A stretch of 64,000 nucleotides of DNA from Nakamurella sp040546275 (GCF_040546275.1 NZ_JBEPNO010000009.1:124001-188000); one strand, 5' to 3'. Counted from the first letter of the stretch, positions 53,281 through 62,201 are shown. Translations and numbers: made by a program. Notes: generated by a model from the sequence alone, not told the origin.

Positions 53281-54642
53281 CTAGCGGAGCGACAGGACAA
53301 GCGACGGGTTCTCGAGAATGACGCCGTCGGCGAGCAATTGGTGCTGCAGGGCAGGAACATCCACGTCCCGGAGCGCCAGGTCTCCGGGAAGTGCCTGCGC
53401 AACAGCGGTACCGGCTGCCTGTCCCATCGCAAGGCACTGGGCGATGGAGCGACAGCTGGCATGGGCCTCGTGGGTGGCCGAGAGGCATCGGCCGGCCACG
53501 ATCACGTTGGACAGCGCACGCGGGAGGAGGACCCGATACGGGATGTCGTAGGTCCCGGAATCGGGAATGTACTTCCAGACCGTGTCGGTGCCACCGGTGT
53601 GATCCTCGATCGGTGCGCCGCAGGACGCGATCGAGTCGTCGAAACGCCGTGCCGACAGCACGTCGTCGGCGGTCAGCTGGTACTCGCCGTGGATCCGGCG
53701 GCTCTCCCGGACGCCGATGTGCATGCCGACGCCGACCAGCTCGGCCGCCTCGTAGCCGGGAATCTTCTCGCGCAGGAAGCGCACGTACTCCCCGACCTGC
53801 CGCCGGCCCTCCATCTCGGCGCGGGACAGCGCCTGGACATCGGTGGGGTCGATGTTCTCCACCCGAGTCATGTTGGCCAGCGAAACGCCATCCACCGGGG
53901 TGCGGTGGATGCTGCCCTCCTGCCGCGGGAGGTCGTAGGCGCCAGAGGCTGCGCCCTCTGCCATCCGCGCGAAGAGCTCCTCCTTCGGGAAGGAACGCGA
54001 CCGCTCGGTGTCGACGTTCGCCAGCCGGAAGGTGGTGGTCAGCGCCTGCACCTGCTCACCGGTCTCCGCGCCGTCGAACCCCGCCCCGCCGAACGCACAG
54101 ACGTCGGCGTCGCCGGAGGAGTCGACGACGTACCGGGCGCTCACCCGGGAGAGGCCGTTCTTGTTGGCCACCAGGACACCGGTGATCTGGTCGGGCCGGT
54201 CGCCCTTGATCACGTCGATGACCACCGAGTGGAACAGCACCGGGACTTTCGCCGCCGTCACCAACCCGTCCCAGACGGTCAGCAGCACCTCCGGGTTGTA
54301 GGTGACACCGCCACCCGCGCCATAGGTGTTCGGCCGGATGAACGCAGCCCCGACGGAGGTGAGTGCGTCCACCACCTCGTCACCGATACCGCCGACCACC
54401 TTGCGGTTCTCGCCCGGTGTGTAGAAGCCGTAGAACGTGTCGAGCACGGCCGTGCCGATCCCGCCGAGGCGGCCGGACTTCTCCAGCAGCAGGACGTCGG
54501 CACCACCACGCGCGGCTGCGATCGCCGCTGTGCACCCGGCCGACCCACCGCCGACGACCAGCACGTCCACCGAGGCGATCTCGGGAATGGAGAACAGGGC
54601 GCCGCCGAGGGTGCCGGCCAGCGGGAAATGGTGGCGATTCAT
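53281..54642 (-). CDS. FAD-dependent oxidoreductase (PF12831-like)
   Basis: A 453-residue flavoprotein. The dinucleotide-binding motif DVLVVGGGSAGCTAAIAAAR lies near residue 26, followed by LLEKSGRLGG; the C-terminal FAD contact is VIVAGRCLSATHEAHASCRS. It matches the FAD_oxidored family found in many carbohydrate operons, whose reactions are mostly unassigned. ATG 54642 overlaps the preceding hydrolase gene by four bases. It could oxidise a hydroxyl of the imported sugar or its lactone. Confidence 0.85.
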   Translation of the reverse strand: MNRHHFPLAGTLGGALFSIPEIASVDVLVVGGGSAGCTAAIAAARGGADVLLLEKSGRLGGIGTAVLDTFYGFYTPGENRKVVGGIGDEVVDALTSVGAAFIRPNTYGAGGGVTYNPEVLLTVWDGLVTAAKVPVLFHSVVIDVIKGDRPDQITGVLVANKNGLSRVSARYVVDSSGDADVCAFGGAGFDGAETGEQVQALTTTFRLANVDTERSRSFPKEELFARMAEGAASGAYDLPRQEGSIHRTPVDGVSLANMTRVENIDPTDVQALSRAEMEGRRQVGEYVRFLREKIPGYEAAELVGVGMHIGVRESRRIHGEYQLTADDVLSARRFDDSIASCGAPIEDHTGGTDTVWKYIPDSGTYDIPYRVLLPRALSNVIVAGRCLSATHEAHASCRSIAQCLAMGQAAGTAVAQALPGDLALRDVDVPALQHQLLADGVILENPSLVLSLR

Positions 54643-55613
54643 GCGGGAACTCCTTCGAGACGCAGGTAGGCGGCCGGGGTGTCGACGAGCAGGGCATCCA
54701 CCCCGGCGACGCCGATCCGTCTGACCAGCCGGGGCACGAAGTCGCGGCCCAGCACATCCATGCCGGGGCCGCCGCCGTAGGCGCGCAACGTGTTCCGCCG
54801 GCCGACGTCGGTCCCCAGCATCAGCTTCCCGGCGAAGCCACGCTCGACCATCTCGGCCACCAGATCGAGCAGGGCGCTCTCGGGGCGGTACTTGATGCGG
54901 CCGACGGTGTCGTAGACCAGAAAAGCGCCACGCTGCATCAGTTCCTCGTGGGCGTCCGGATCGGGGTTGCGATCGAGGTGGGCCAACATCACCCGGGAGG
55001 CCGGCAGGCCACCGGACTCGACGACGTCCAGGATCTGGTGACCGCTGGTGCCGACCTCGGTGTGTACGGCGAGCGGAACACCGGTGAGAACCGCTGCCTC
55101 GACGCAGATCTCGAGGCGCTCCCGCTCGGTGCGGCTGATCAACTGGTAGGACGCACCGGCTTTGATCACACCGGCCCTGGCCGAACTGGTGTCGCGGAAC
55201 GGGACGCTCCAGTCGGAGGCGTCCATGCCCTCCTCGATGTCCGAGACCACGGCGCGGAGCAGTTGATCGGCGGTCGCCTGGTAGATCCAGTGATCAGCGC
55301 GGTAGTGGGCGTCGCGGTGGTACCCGGTCGCCGCCACGATGTGCAGCCCGGTGTCCTGGGCGACCTTCGCCAGCTCGGCCGGACGGCGGCCGAGACCGAT
55401 GGTGGTGAGATCGACCAGGGCGTCGATCCCGGAATCGCGGACCGTCTCCAGCTCCTGGATCGCCTTGCCCAGGTCCTGGAAGTCCTCGCCGGCCAGCAGC
55501 GGGGACGACAGGAAGACGTGCTCGTGGGCATCCGTGCGGCCCAGCTGCGATACGTCGAGATCGCCGGTGACGGTGCGGATCAGGGCTGTAGCCGTGGTGG
55601 CGGGCGTACTCAT
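54639..55613 (-). CDS. Phosphotriesterase-family amidohydrolase (lactonase-like)
   Basis: A 324-residue binuclear TIM-barrel hydrolase. Metal ligands align as H30 and H32 (DAHEHVF), carbamylated K151 (GVIKAGAS), H184 (AVHTEVG), H212 (LAHLDRNPD) and D269 (LGTDVGR). PTE-family enzymes hydrolyse lactones and phosphosugar lactones far more often than organophosphates. In this sugar operon a lactonase or ester hydrolase role is most likely. ATG 55613 is chosen; the longer in-frame start at 55688 extends into the SDR gene. Confidence 0.88.
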   Translation of the reverse strand: MSTPATTATALIRTVTGDLDVSQLGRTDAHEHVFLSSPLLAGEDFQDLGKAIQELETVRDSGIDALVDLTTIGLGRRPAELAKVAQDTGLHIVAATGYHRDAHYRADHWIYQATADQLLRAVVSDIEEGMDASDWSVPFRDTSSARAGVIKAGASYQLISRTERERLEICVEAAVLTGVPLAVHTEVGTSGHQILDVVESGGLPASRVMLAHLDRNPDPDAHEELMQRGAFLVYDTVGRIKYRPESALLDLVAEMVERGFAGKLMLGTDVGRRNTLRAYGGGPGMDVLGRDFVPRLVRRIGVAGVDALLVDTPAAYLRLEGVPA

Positions 55614-56305
55614 CGCAGCGTCCATCCGCCATCGGCGGGGATCTCGGCACCGCTGAGGTCGCCGGCCTCGTCGGACAGCACCCAGCACACCACCTTCGCC
55701 ACCGATTCGGCCCGCTGCGCTCCGTGGCTGACCCGTTGCAGTGACTGCAGTCTCGGCCCGAGCTCAGGTGATTCGACGGCGCGTCGGGCCATCGGGGTGT
55801 CGACCACGCCCGGAGACACCAGATTGACCCGGACACCGTCGGCCGCACCGACGTACGCCGAGGACCGGACCAGCGGCAGCAGGGCCGCCTTGGCGCTGGC
55901 ATAGGCCACCGTCAGGAACTCGTCGTCGAGGGTCTTCGCGAGGGCCGAGCCGACGACTGCGACCGAGCCTCCGCCACTGGCCGCGAGGGCCGGGACGGCC
56001 GCACGCAGCAGCCGGAATACCGACTCGTGGTTGACCCGGTGCACTTCCCGCCAGGCCTCGTCGGTGCAGACGCCGATCGGTCCGTCGCCAAGGCGCCGAC
56101 CGCTCATCCCGATGGCGTGGACCACTCCATCGAACGTTCCGAGCTCGGCAGTGGCGAATTCGATCGCACGCTCTGCACCACCGGGCTCGGTGATGTCGAT
56201 GGTGTCGCGGTCGACGCCGACGTTCGGGATGCCACGGGCGGTCAGCTCGCGCATGACGGCCGCGCCGATCCCGCCAGTGGCTCCTGCCACCAGCACGCCG
56301 TTCAC
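55610..56305 (-). CDS. Short-chain dehydrogenase/reductase
   Basis: A 231-residue SDR with NAD(P) motif GATGGIGAAV and the catalytic Tyr/Lys in VAYASAKAALLPL. The usual NNAG is replaced by HAIGMSG, and the catalytic Ser lies in VAVVGSALAK. VNLVSPGVVDTPM is typical. GTG 56305 overlaps the SIS gene by four bases. Likely oxidises or reduces a sugar intermediate. Confidence 0.88.
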   Translation of the reverse strand: MNGVLVAGATGGIGAAVMRELTARGIPNVGVDRDTIDITEPGGAERAIEFATAELGTFDGVVHAIGMSGRRLGDGPIGVCTDEAWREVHRVNHESVFRLLRAAVPALAASGGGSVAVVGSALAKTLDDEFLTVAYASAKAALLPLVRSSAYVGAADGVRVNLVSPGVVDTPMARRAVESPELGPRLQSLQRVSHGAQRAESVAKVVCWVLSDEAGDLSGAEIPADGGWTLR

Positions 56306-57075
56306 CTCCGTCTCCGAACGCGCAGGACCGCGGCCGACCGCTCGGCCTGGTCGAGATAGGCATCCTCGAAGAGAGCGTGCGAACGCTCCGCCCCGACGAC
56401 GGCCGCACTGGTGAGCACCGACGGCAGTTGTCCACGGCCGGCGAGGATCTGCGCGGTCGAGACCTTCAGCATGTTGACGATCGCGGTGGCCGCGAGCGTG
56501 CTGCCCGGTCCGACCGGTGTCTCGACACCTTTGAGCGTGCAGAGGGAGTCACCGACCGGTGTGCACAGGTCGATGACAAGATCGCTGACGTCGGAGAGCT
56601 TCTGGCCCGAGCTGTGCCGCGGGGTGCTGGCGCCGTACTCCGACATCGAGGTCACGCCGACCACCGGGAGACCGGCCTTCCGCGCGATCATCGCCAGCTC
56701 GATGGCGACCGCGTTCTGGCCGCTCGCGCTGAACAGGATCATGCTCTGCGGCGGCGCCAGTTCGAAGTTGGCCAGGATCGCGTCGGCGAGCCCCTCGACC
56801 TTCTCCAGGAACATGGCCTGGCGCTGCCCGTTGTTGCCCACCACCTGGGTGTGGAAGGTGGTGGACAGCTCGACCAGCGGGTAGAAGCCGGGGAACGACC
56901 CGTAGCGAGGGAACAGTTCTTCCACCGCGATCCGGGAATGGCCGGTACCGGAGGCGAACATCACCGACCCGACACCGATCGAATCGGCGGCGATCTTCGC
57001 GGCCTGCTCGATGTTCTCGCCCTGGGTCTGCTCGATCCGGTCCAGGATCTCCCGAGCGCTGCTGAGCCAATTCAT
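56302..57075 (-). CDS. SIS-domain sugar isomerase-like protein
   Basis: A 257-residue SIS protein. Phosphosugar-binding loops appear as MFASGTGHSRIAVEE and ILFSASGQNAVAIE, and VVGVTSMSEYG follows. It resembles AgaS/MurQ-type or YckF-like proteins acting on amino- or keto-sugar phosphates by aldose-ketose isomerisation or related chemistry. It overlaps ROK and SDR genes at both ends. Paired with a sugar kinase, it probably isomerises the phosphorylated product. Confidence 0.83.
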   Translation of the reverse strand: MNWLSSAREILDRIEQTQGENIEQAAKIAADSIGVGSVMFASGTGHSRIAVEELFPRYGSFPGFYPLVELSTTFHTQVVGNNGQRQAMFLEKVEGLADAILANFELAPPQSMILFSASGQNAVAIELAMIARKAGLPVVGVTSMSEYGASTPRHSSGQKLSDVSDLVIDLCTPVGDSLCTLKGVETPVGPGSTLAATAIVNMLKVSTAQILAGRGQLPSVLTSAAVVGAERSHALFEDAYLDQAERSAAVLRVRRRR

Positions 57076-58043
57076 GTCAGTACACCAGTTCCTTGACTAA
57101 GCGGGAATGTGATCGAGCGGGAATGTGACGAGCCGGAATGTGACGAGCGGGCGGCGAGGGCGGCGCCGAGGGCGCCGGCCCGGGAACCGAGCGAGGAGGC
57201 GAGCACCTCCACCTCGCCGAGAAGCAGCCGACGATCGGCCAACCGGTCACGGCACCGCTGCCGGTAGCCGTCGAGTTCGTCGGCCACCGCCCCACCGACG
57301 ACGACGGTGCGGGCCCCGGTGTAGGCGCAGACGGAGGAGATTCCGACGGCGAAGGCGTCGTAGGCCTGCTCCAGCACCCGTTCCGCCACCGGGTTGTGCT
57401 CGGCCTCCCGCGCCAGCAACGGCAGCGCGTCCGGGCCGTCGACCACCGTGACACCGCGTAGTTGCGCCCGGGCCAGGACGTAGGCGCCGCCGGCGTAGGC
57501 CTCGACGCAGCCGGCGCTGCCGCAACCGCACCGCTCACCGTCGATCACCGCTGTGAGATGACCTACCTCGCCGAAGTTGTCGCGGCCGGAGCTGACGACC
57601 TTGCCACCGACCACCACCGCGCCACCGATGCCGGTGCCGATGGTGGCGAACAGGACGTCGCTGCGGCCGTGCGCGGCTCCAAGTTCCAGTTCTGCGACGG
57701 CGAAAGCTCTGGCGTCGTTGAGCAGGACCGGTGTGCTATCGATCCGGTTGGCCAGGTAGGCGCGCACCGCGAACCCGGACCACTCGCCGGATACGTTGGG
57801 CAACAACGTGATCGTGTCGCGCTCCGGACTGAGGTGCCCGGGGACGGCGATGCCGACGCCTTCCACCGGGCCGCCTCCGGCCATGCGTTCCTGGCAGAGC
57901 GCCGCGATCGCCTCGGTCACCGCGAGATGCCCGGTGGTCGGCGTGCGGACCTTCCCGGAGGCGATGCTCCGGCCGTCATCGGAGAGGAGCTCCCACTTGA
58001 TGTAGGTGCCACCGAGGTCGATGCCGAGCCAGGACCCGGACAT
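57072..58043 (-). CDS. ROK-family sugar kinase
   Basis: A 323-residue ROK protein without the winged helix, hence a kinase. The phosphate motif is GIDLGGTYIKWE (7-18), the catalytic base is D110 (LLNDARAF), and the zinc motif has H162 with C172, C174 and C179 (CGCGSAGC). The C-terminal about 20 residues come from a small tandem repeat and are not conserved-looking. It likely phosphorylates the imported sugar or an intermediate. ATG 58043 shares one base with the preceding dehydrogenase stop. Confidence 0.92.
   Translation of the reverse strand: MSGSWLGIDLGGTYIKWELLSDDGRSIASGKVRTPTTGHLAVTEAIAALCQERMAGGGPVEGVGIAVPGHLSPERDTITLLPNVSGEWSGFAVRAYLANRIDSTPVLLNDARAFAVAELELGAAHGRSDVLFATIGTGIGGAVVVGGKVVSSGRDNFGEVGHLTAVIDGERCGCGSAGCVEAYAGGAYVLARAQLRGVTVVDGPDALPLLAREAEHNPVAERVLEQAYDAFAVGISSVCAYTGARTVVVGGAVADELDGYRQRCRDRLADRRLLLGEVEVLASSLGSRAGALGAALAARSSHSGSSHSRSITFPLSQGTGVLT
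57101..57146. repeat. 15-bp tandem repeats at the 3' end of the ROK gene
   Basis: Three units beginning g(c/g)(c/g)ggaatgtga occur at 57101-57116, 57117-57131 and 57132-57146; the first is 16 bp long. They encode the serine-rich SHSGSSHSRS tail of the kinase. The extra base in one unit changes the frame and so sets the present C-terminus. Confidence 0.75.
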
Positions 58044-59167
58044 CAACGGTCGGCGGAGTTCACGGTGCGCGGGTCGACGCTGCTGCGAAGCCGGTCCGAC
58101 TGCAATGCGGCGTAGCAGAGCTGCAGTCCCGCAAGGGCCGTGCCGGCCTCGTTGGACGGCACCGTGCCTTCCTCCAGCGATCGCAGGAGGACGCCCATGC
58201 TGCCGTGCATGCCGTTCGCGAACCACGAGCCCTGCAGGTCGACGGTCTCGGTGCCGCGGTCGGTGAAGAGGTTGACCGAGCTGCTACCCAGGTATTCGTC
58301 GCTGCTGTTGTAGAGCACGCCCTTCGTCCCCTCGACGCGGTAGCCGGCCCACTCCTGCAGGTGACTGCTGCCCCGGAAGGTCACCGACGCCTGGGCATCC
58401 GGAAACTCGATGAGGGCATAGGCGTTGGTCGGCACGGAGATCACCGAGTTGGAGACCGACTTCGTCCGCGCCGTCACCTCGGTCGCCTCCTTGCCGGAGA
58501 ACACCTGGGCGACCATGTCGAACCAATGGATGCCGTAGTCGAAGAGGATCAGTTCCTGCATCGTCGAGAAGATCGCGTTGTCGGCGACGACCTCGTCGTG
58601 CGGCCAGTACACCCAGAAATCGGCCGACAGCACGTCGCCGATCAGTCCGGACCTGATGGCGGACAACAGATAGGCGAAATGTGGTGTCCAGCGGCCGTTC
58701 TGGTTGACGGCGAGGGTCCGGTCGTTGGCCTTGGCGTACTCCACCAGGCTGCGGCCCTCGGAGATCTCCCGGACGAAGGGCTTCTGGCTCAGGACGTTCT
58801 TGCCGTGGTCGAGGGCGGCGCGCACGAGATCCGGGCGCACGTCGACGTGGGTGGCGATGTCGACGACGTCGATGTCGTCCCGCGCGAGCATCTCGAGGTG
58901 GTCGGTGTAGACATCGGCCGCCGGGAAGAACTCCTGCTGCCGCTCGACAGCCCGGTCGCGGACGATGTCGCACAGGGCGACCACCGAGTATCCGGCCTCC
59001 TTGTAGGCCGCCAGGTGCCAGGCGGAGATGCCGCCACAACCGATGACGGCGATCCGAGCGGACTTCACTGCCGGGTCGACCGGCAGGTACTGGACGCCGG
59101 CCGCCGTCAGGTCGGGGGCTGCCCGGTCGGGGGAGACCTCTGCGGGGGCTGCCAGGTCGGAGGTCAT
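58043..59167 (-). CDS. Gfo/Idh/MocA-family oxidoreductase
   Basis: A 374-residue dehydrogenase with a 35-residue N-terminal extension before the Rossmann motif RIAVIGCGGISAWHLAAY. The family motif reads NVLSQKPFV (QKP, Lys retained), and FDYGIHWFDMVAQVF holds the likely catalytic His. ATG 59167 overlaps its upstream paralogue by four bases. Paired dehydrogenases suggest two successive oxidations or oxidation and later reduction, as in keto-glycoside pathways. Confidence 0.9.
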   Translation of the reverse strand: MTSDLAAPAEVSPDRAAPDLTAAGVQYLPVDPAVKSARIAVIGCGGISAWHLAAYKEAGYSVVALCDIVRDRAVERQQEFFPAADVYTDHLEMLARDDIDVVDIATHVDVRPDLVRAALDHGKNVLSQKPFVREISEGRSLVEYAKANDRTLAVNQNGRWTPHFAYLLSAIRSGLIGDVLSADFWVYWPHDEVVADNAIFSTMQELILFDYGIHWFDMVAQVFSGKEATEVTARTKSVSNSVISVPTNAYALIEFPDAQASVTFRGSSHLQEWAGYRVEGTKGVLYNSSDEYLGSSSVNLFTDRGTETVDLQGSWFANGMHGSMGVLLRSLEEGTVPSNEAGTALAGLQLCYAALQSDRLRSSVDPRTVNSADR

Positions 59168-60312
59168 GCGATCTTCCCTTCGGCGAAAGCGTTGCGGTCT
59201 GCGGTGCCGGTACTGCCCAGGGGGGTGGCGCTGCCCAGGAGTTCGGTGATGCGACCGGACGACACGGCAAGGACGGCGGTGTCGACGATCTGCTGCCCCT
59301 TGCGGGAGACCTCCTTGCTGGACGGGCCGCTGGGTTGCGATCCGGTGTCCAGGCAGTGCAGGACGTGCGCAAGGGCCCCGGTCTGGTCCGGCCGGGCCTC
59401 GTCGACCGGAACGGCGACGGGCTCCGGATGGGCGGTCGTCTGCACGTGCACGGCGGGCGCGAAGTCGCGGCTGGTGATGGTGCCCTCGGTGCCGACCACC
59501 ACGAACCCACAGGCCGGCGCCGGCTGGATCGTCCAGGGGTCGGAGAACGTGCCCCACTTGGTCTGGAACGTCGAGAGGCCGGAGGGGTAGGACGCGGTGA
59601 CGACCGACTGCTCGTCCACCCGCAGGCCCACCGGACCCCAGGTCTGGGCCGTGATCCTGTCGGGCATCTCGCCATCGCGGAACCAGCTGGCCAGCGTCGA
59701 GCCGTAGCCGAGATAGTCCAGCAGCGATCCGCCACCGAACTCCGGCGAGTACCACCAGGACGCCGACTTCTTCTCCAGGCTGGCCTTGCCGAGATCCTTC
59801 TTGCCGTGCTCGTGTTCCAGCGGGCCGCGGTTGCCGTCGTAGTAGTGCACCTCGATGACGTCGCCGATCATGCCCTCCGCGATCAACCGCTGCGTGGTGA
59901 AGTGGGCCGGGTACCAGGCCAGCGGCCAGTTGACGGCCAGCAGGGTGTCGTTGCTGTCGGCGGCGTTGATCATGCGATCGGCGTCCTCGAGCGTCAGCGC
60001 GAATGGCTTCTCCAGGATGACGTGGATACCCCGTGGTGCAAGAAGTTCCACCAATTCGGTGTGTTCCCCGGTGGTGGAGCAAACGATTGCAATCTGCGGG
60101 TCCGCCTGGTCGATCAGGTGGTTCAGATCTTCGTAGCGTACATCGGTCGGTACATTCAGGTCATCGGAGACGGCGTCGCGACGGGCCGTCTCCGTGTCCC
60201 ACACACCGACGAGTTGTGCGGCGGGCTGACCCATGATTTGTTTGATCTGATCACCGGCGTGCATGTGAGCGAATCCGATCACGGCGACGCGGTACGCGGC
60301 TTTCTCAGCCAT
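59164..60312 (-). CDS. Gfo/Idh/MocA-family oxidoreductase (first gene of operon)
   Basis: A 382-residue dehydrogenase. The Rossmann motif is atypical (VAVIGFAHMHAGDQIKQI, with Phe-Ala in place of the second Gly). VILEKPFAL is the intact EKP motif, and FGGGSLLDYLGYGSTLASWF holds a catalytic-region pattern with Tyr where His is common. It opens the ten-gene operon; the 138-bp divergent gap to the SorC-type regulator contains a palindromic operator. Confidence 0.9.
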   Translation of the reverse strand: MAEKAAYRVAVIGFAHMHAGDQIKQIMGQPAAQLVGVWDTETARRDAVSDDLNVPTDVRYEDLNHLIDQADPQIAIVCSTTGEHTELVELLAPRGIHVILEKPFALTLEDADRMINAADSNDTLLAVNWPLAWYPAHFTTQRLIAEGMIGDVIEVHYYDGNRGPLEHEHGKKDLGKASLEKKSASWWYSPEFGGGSLLDYLGYGSTLASWFRDGEMPDRITAQTWGPVGLRVDEQSVVTASYPSGLSTFQTKWGTFSDPWTIQPAPACGFVVVGTEGTITSRDFAPAVHVQTTAHPEPVAVPVDEARPDQTGALAHVLHCLDTGSQPSGPSSKEVSRKGQQIVDTAVLAVSSGRITELLGSATPLGSTGTADRNAFAEGKIA

Positions 60313-60406
60313 GTGACTCCTTTGTCCGAACCTGATGCTTCGTCTGTGAGGGCAATCTGTCGGCGAACTGGTCTGCCGGCCGACTCCTGTTGCTTCTCTG
60401 CTCGTT

Positions 60407-60427
60407 TGAGCGTTAGTATTGCGCTCA
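60407..60427. promoter_or_regulatory. Palindromic operator for the SorC-type regulator
   Basis: TGAGCG and CGCTCA form a perfect inverted repeat with a 9-nt AT-rich spacer (ttagtattg). A further GCTC half-site at 60400-60403 makes an overlapping GCTC-N4-GAGC. It sits 24 nt before the regulator start and 95 nt before the divergent operon, the usual SorC/DeoR-like arrangement. Confidence 0.6.
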
Positions 60428-60450
60428 TCTGATAGAGGGAGTGTTGCACG

Positions 60451-61467
60451 ATGCCTTTGGACCAGTCAACCCCCGAGCCACCCATCGACTTCGACGAGGA
60501 ACTTGCTGCGACCGTCAGCCGGTTGTTCTGGCTCGAGGACCGGTCGAAGACCGAGATCGCCGATGAGTTCGGGCTTTCGCGGTTCAAGGTCGCGAGAATC
60601 CTGGACGACGCCCGGCGGTACGGGATCGCCCGGATCGAGATCGTCGAACCCACCGAGCGCATCGGGCGGCTGGCCGGGCAGGTGCGGGAGGCCTACGGCC
60701 TGACGGATGTGCGGCTGTCCGTCCGACCGATCACCACCTCCGGCGGACTCGCCGAACTCGGCGCGGTCGCCGCGTCGTTCCTGTCGGAGCGGATCCGGCC
60801 CGGAATGGTGCTGGGGCTGGGTTGGGGCAGCACCATGGCCGAGGTCGTCGCCCACCTGGCACCCGGCGGACCGGCGGACGTGGTGCAGCTGGCCGGCGGG
60901 TTCGCCAGCTCGGACGACGACTTCAACGGCAACCAGCTCGTCATGGCGGCCAGCGCCGTCCTCGGCGGCAACCCGTATCTGCTGCATGCGCCGGCGCTGG
61001 TGTCCTCGGTCGAGGCCCGCACCGTCCTACGTGCCGACGAGACGATCGCGAGAACCGTTGCCAAGTATCAGGAACTGGCGGCCATCGTCACCGGAATCGG
61101 CGTGTGGAAGGCGCACTCGAGCTCCGCGCTGTATCGCGGGAACGTATTGAGCGCCTCGGTCCATGCCGAGCTGCGCAAGTGGGATGTGGTCGGCGACACC
61201 TGTTGTCATTTCATCGACGCCCACGGTACGGTGATCGCCGCCCTGGAGGGACGCGTCACCGGTATCTCGGTGACCGAGATCCGCAGTACGCCAGTGCGTG
61301 TCGCAGTCGCCGGTGGCGCGGACAAGCTGGCGCCGATCCGGGCTGCGCTGGCCAGCGGCCTGCCCAACGTCCTCATCACCGACCTGAGCACCGCCCGCGC
61401 GTTGCTGGCCACCGGGATCGACAGAGACGGACGGAAAGACAGAGACGGAGGGTTGAACCATGGTTGA
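60451..61467 (+). CDS. SorC/DeoR-type sugar-binding transcriptional regulator
   Basis: A 338-residue SorC-family regulator: an N-terminal HTH (EDRSKTEIADEFGLSRFKVA) and a large sugar-binding domain with LGLGWGSTMAEVVAHL, VTGIGVWK and AVAGGADKLAPIRAALASGL. Such proteins usually repress or activate the adjacent operon in response to a phosphorylated sugar. It overlaps the aldolase gene by 8 bases, so regulator and aldolase are cotranscribed. Confidence 0.93.
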   Translation: MPLDQSTPEPPIDFDEELAATVSRLFWLEDRSKTEIADEFGLSRFKVARILDDARRYGIARIEIVEPTERIGRLAGQVREAYGLTDVRLSVRPITTSGGLAELGAVAASFLSERIRPGMVLGLGWGSTMAEVVAHLAPGGPADVVQLAGGFASSDDDFNGNQLVMAASAVLGGNPYLLHAPALVSSVEARTVLRADETIARTVAKYQELAAIVTGIGVWKAHSSSALYRGNVLSASVHAELRKWDVVGDTCCHFIDAHGTVIAALEGRVTGISVTEIRSTPVRVAVAGGADKLAPIRAALASGLPNVLITDLSTARALLATGIDRDGRKDRDGGLNHG

Positions 61468-62095
61468 GGTCCTGCAGTCGGTGCTGACCAGGCTGGAGAC
61501 GGCACGGATCGTTCCGGTGGTGGTGATCGACGATGCCGGCATGGCCGCCGACGTGGCGGACGCTCTGGTAGCCGGCGGAATCCATTGCGCTGAAATCACC
61601 TTGCGGACGAGTGCCGGCCTGGCTTCGATGGCCGCCATCTCCGGCCGGGACGATTTCACCCTCGGAGCGGGCACGGTCCTGACACCGGAACAGGTGGACG
61701 CCTGCGCCGACGCCGGCGCCGAGTTCATCGTCAGTCCGGGCTTCGACGAGTCGGTCGTCCGACGGGCGCAGGAACGCGGAATCGTGGCGCTACCGGGCAT
61801 CGCGACAGCGACCGAACTGCAGTGGGCGCTACGGGCCGGTCTCGACGCGGTGAAGTTCTTCCCCGCCGATCGTCTGGGTGGCCTGGCCGGCATCTCCGCT
61901 CTGGCCGCCCCGTTCCCCGCGGTCCGGTTCCTGCCCAGCGGCGGAGTGGGGGTCGGCAACGTCGTCGACTACCTCGCGCACCCATCGGTCTTCGCCGTCG
62001 GCGGCAGTTGGATGGTCCCCCGCGCCGCCATCGCCGACCGTGACTTCGCGCTGATTGCGAGGCTGAGCGCGGAGGCCGCAACTCTCGTGCGCTGA
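61460..62095 (+). CDS. eda: KDPG/KDPGal-type 2-keto-3-deoxy acid aldolase
   Basis: A 211-residue class I aldolase of the KDPG family. Catalytic Glu is in CAEITLRT (E45), and the Schiff-base Lys is K132 in DAVKFFPADRLGG; TLGAGTVLT, SPGFDESVV and LPSGGVG are canonical. It cleaves a 2-keto-3-deoxy-6-phospho-aldonate to pyruvate and an aldehyde phosphate. Pairing with a SorC regulator and a kinase-bearing operon indicates that the operon product is a 2-keto-3-deoxy-sugar acid phosphate. The exact stereochemistry is unknown. Confidence 0.92.
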   Translation: MVEVLQSVLTRLETARIVPVVVIDDAGMAADVADALVAGGIHCAEITLRTSAGLASMAAISGRDDFTLGAGTVLTPEQVDACADAGAEFIVSPGFDESVVRRAQERGIVALPGIATATELQWALRAGLDAVKFFPADRLGGLAGISALAAPFPAVRFLPSGGVGVGNVVDYLAHPSVFAVGGSWMVPRAAIADRDFALIARLSAEAATLVR

Positions 62096-62201
62096 GGAAG
62101 CTCACGGATTGCAATTAGTCGTGATCAAAGCGTGATGTTTTCTAGAGTGACGCTTCGGCAGACCGGCCGTCTTCCCTACAACGGGCTCAAGCAGACGGGC
62201 C

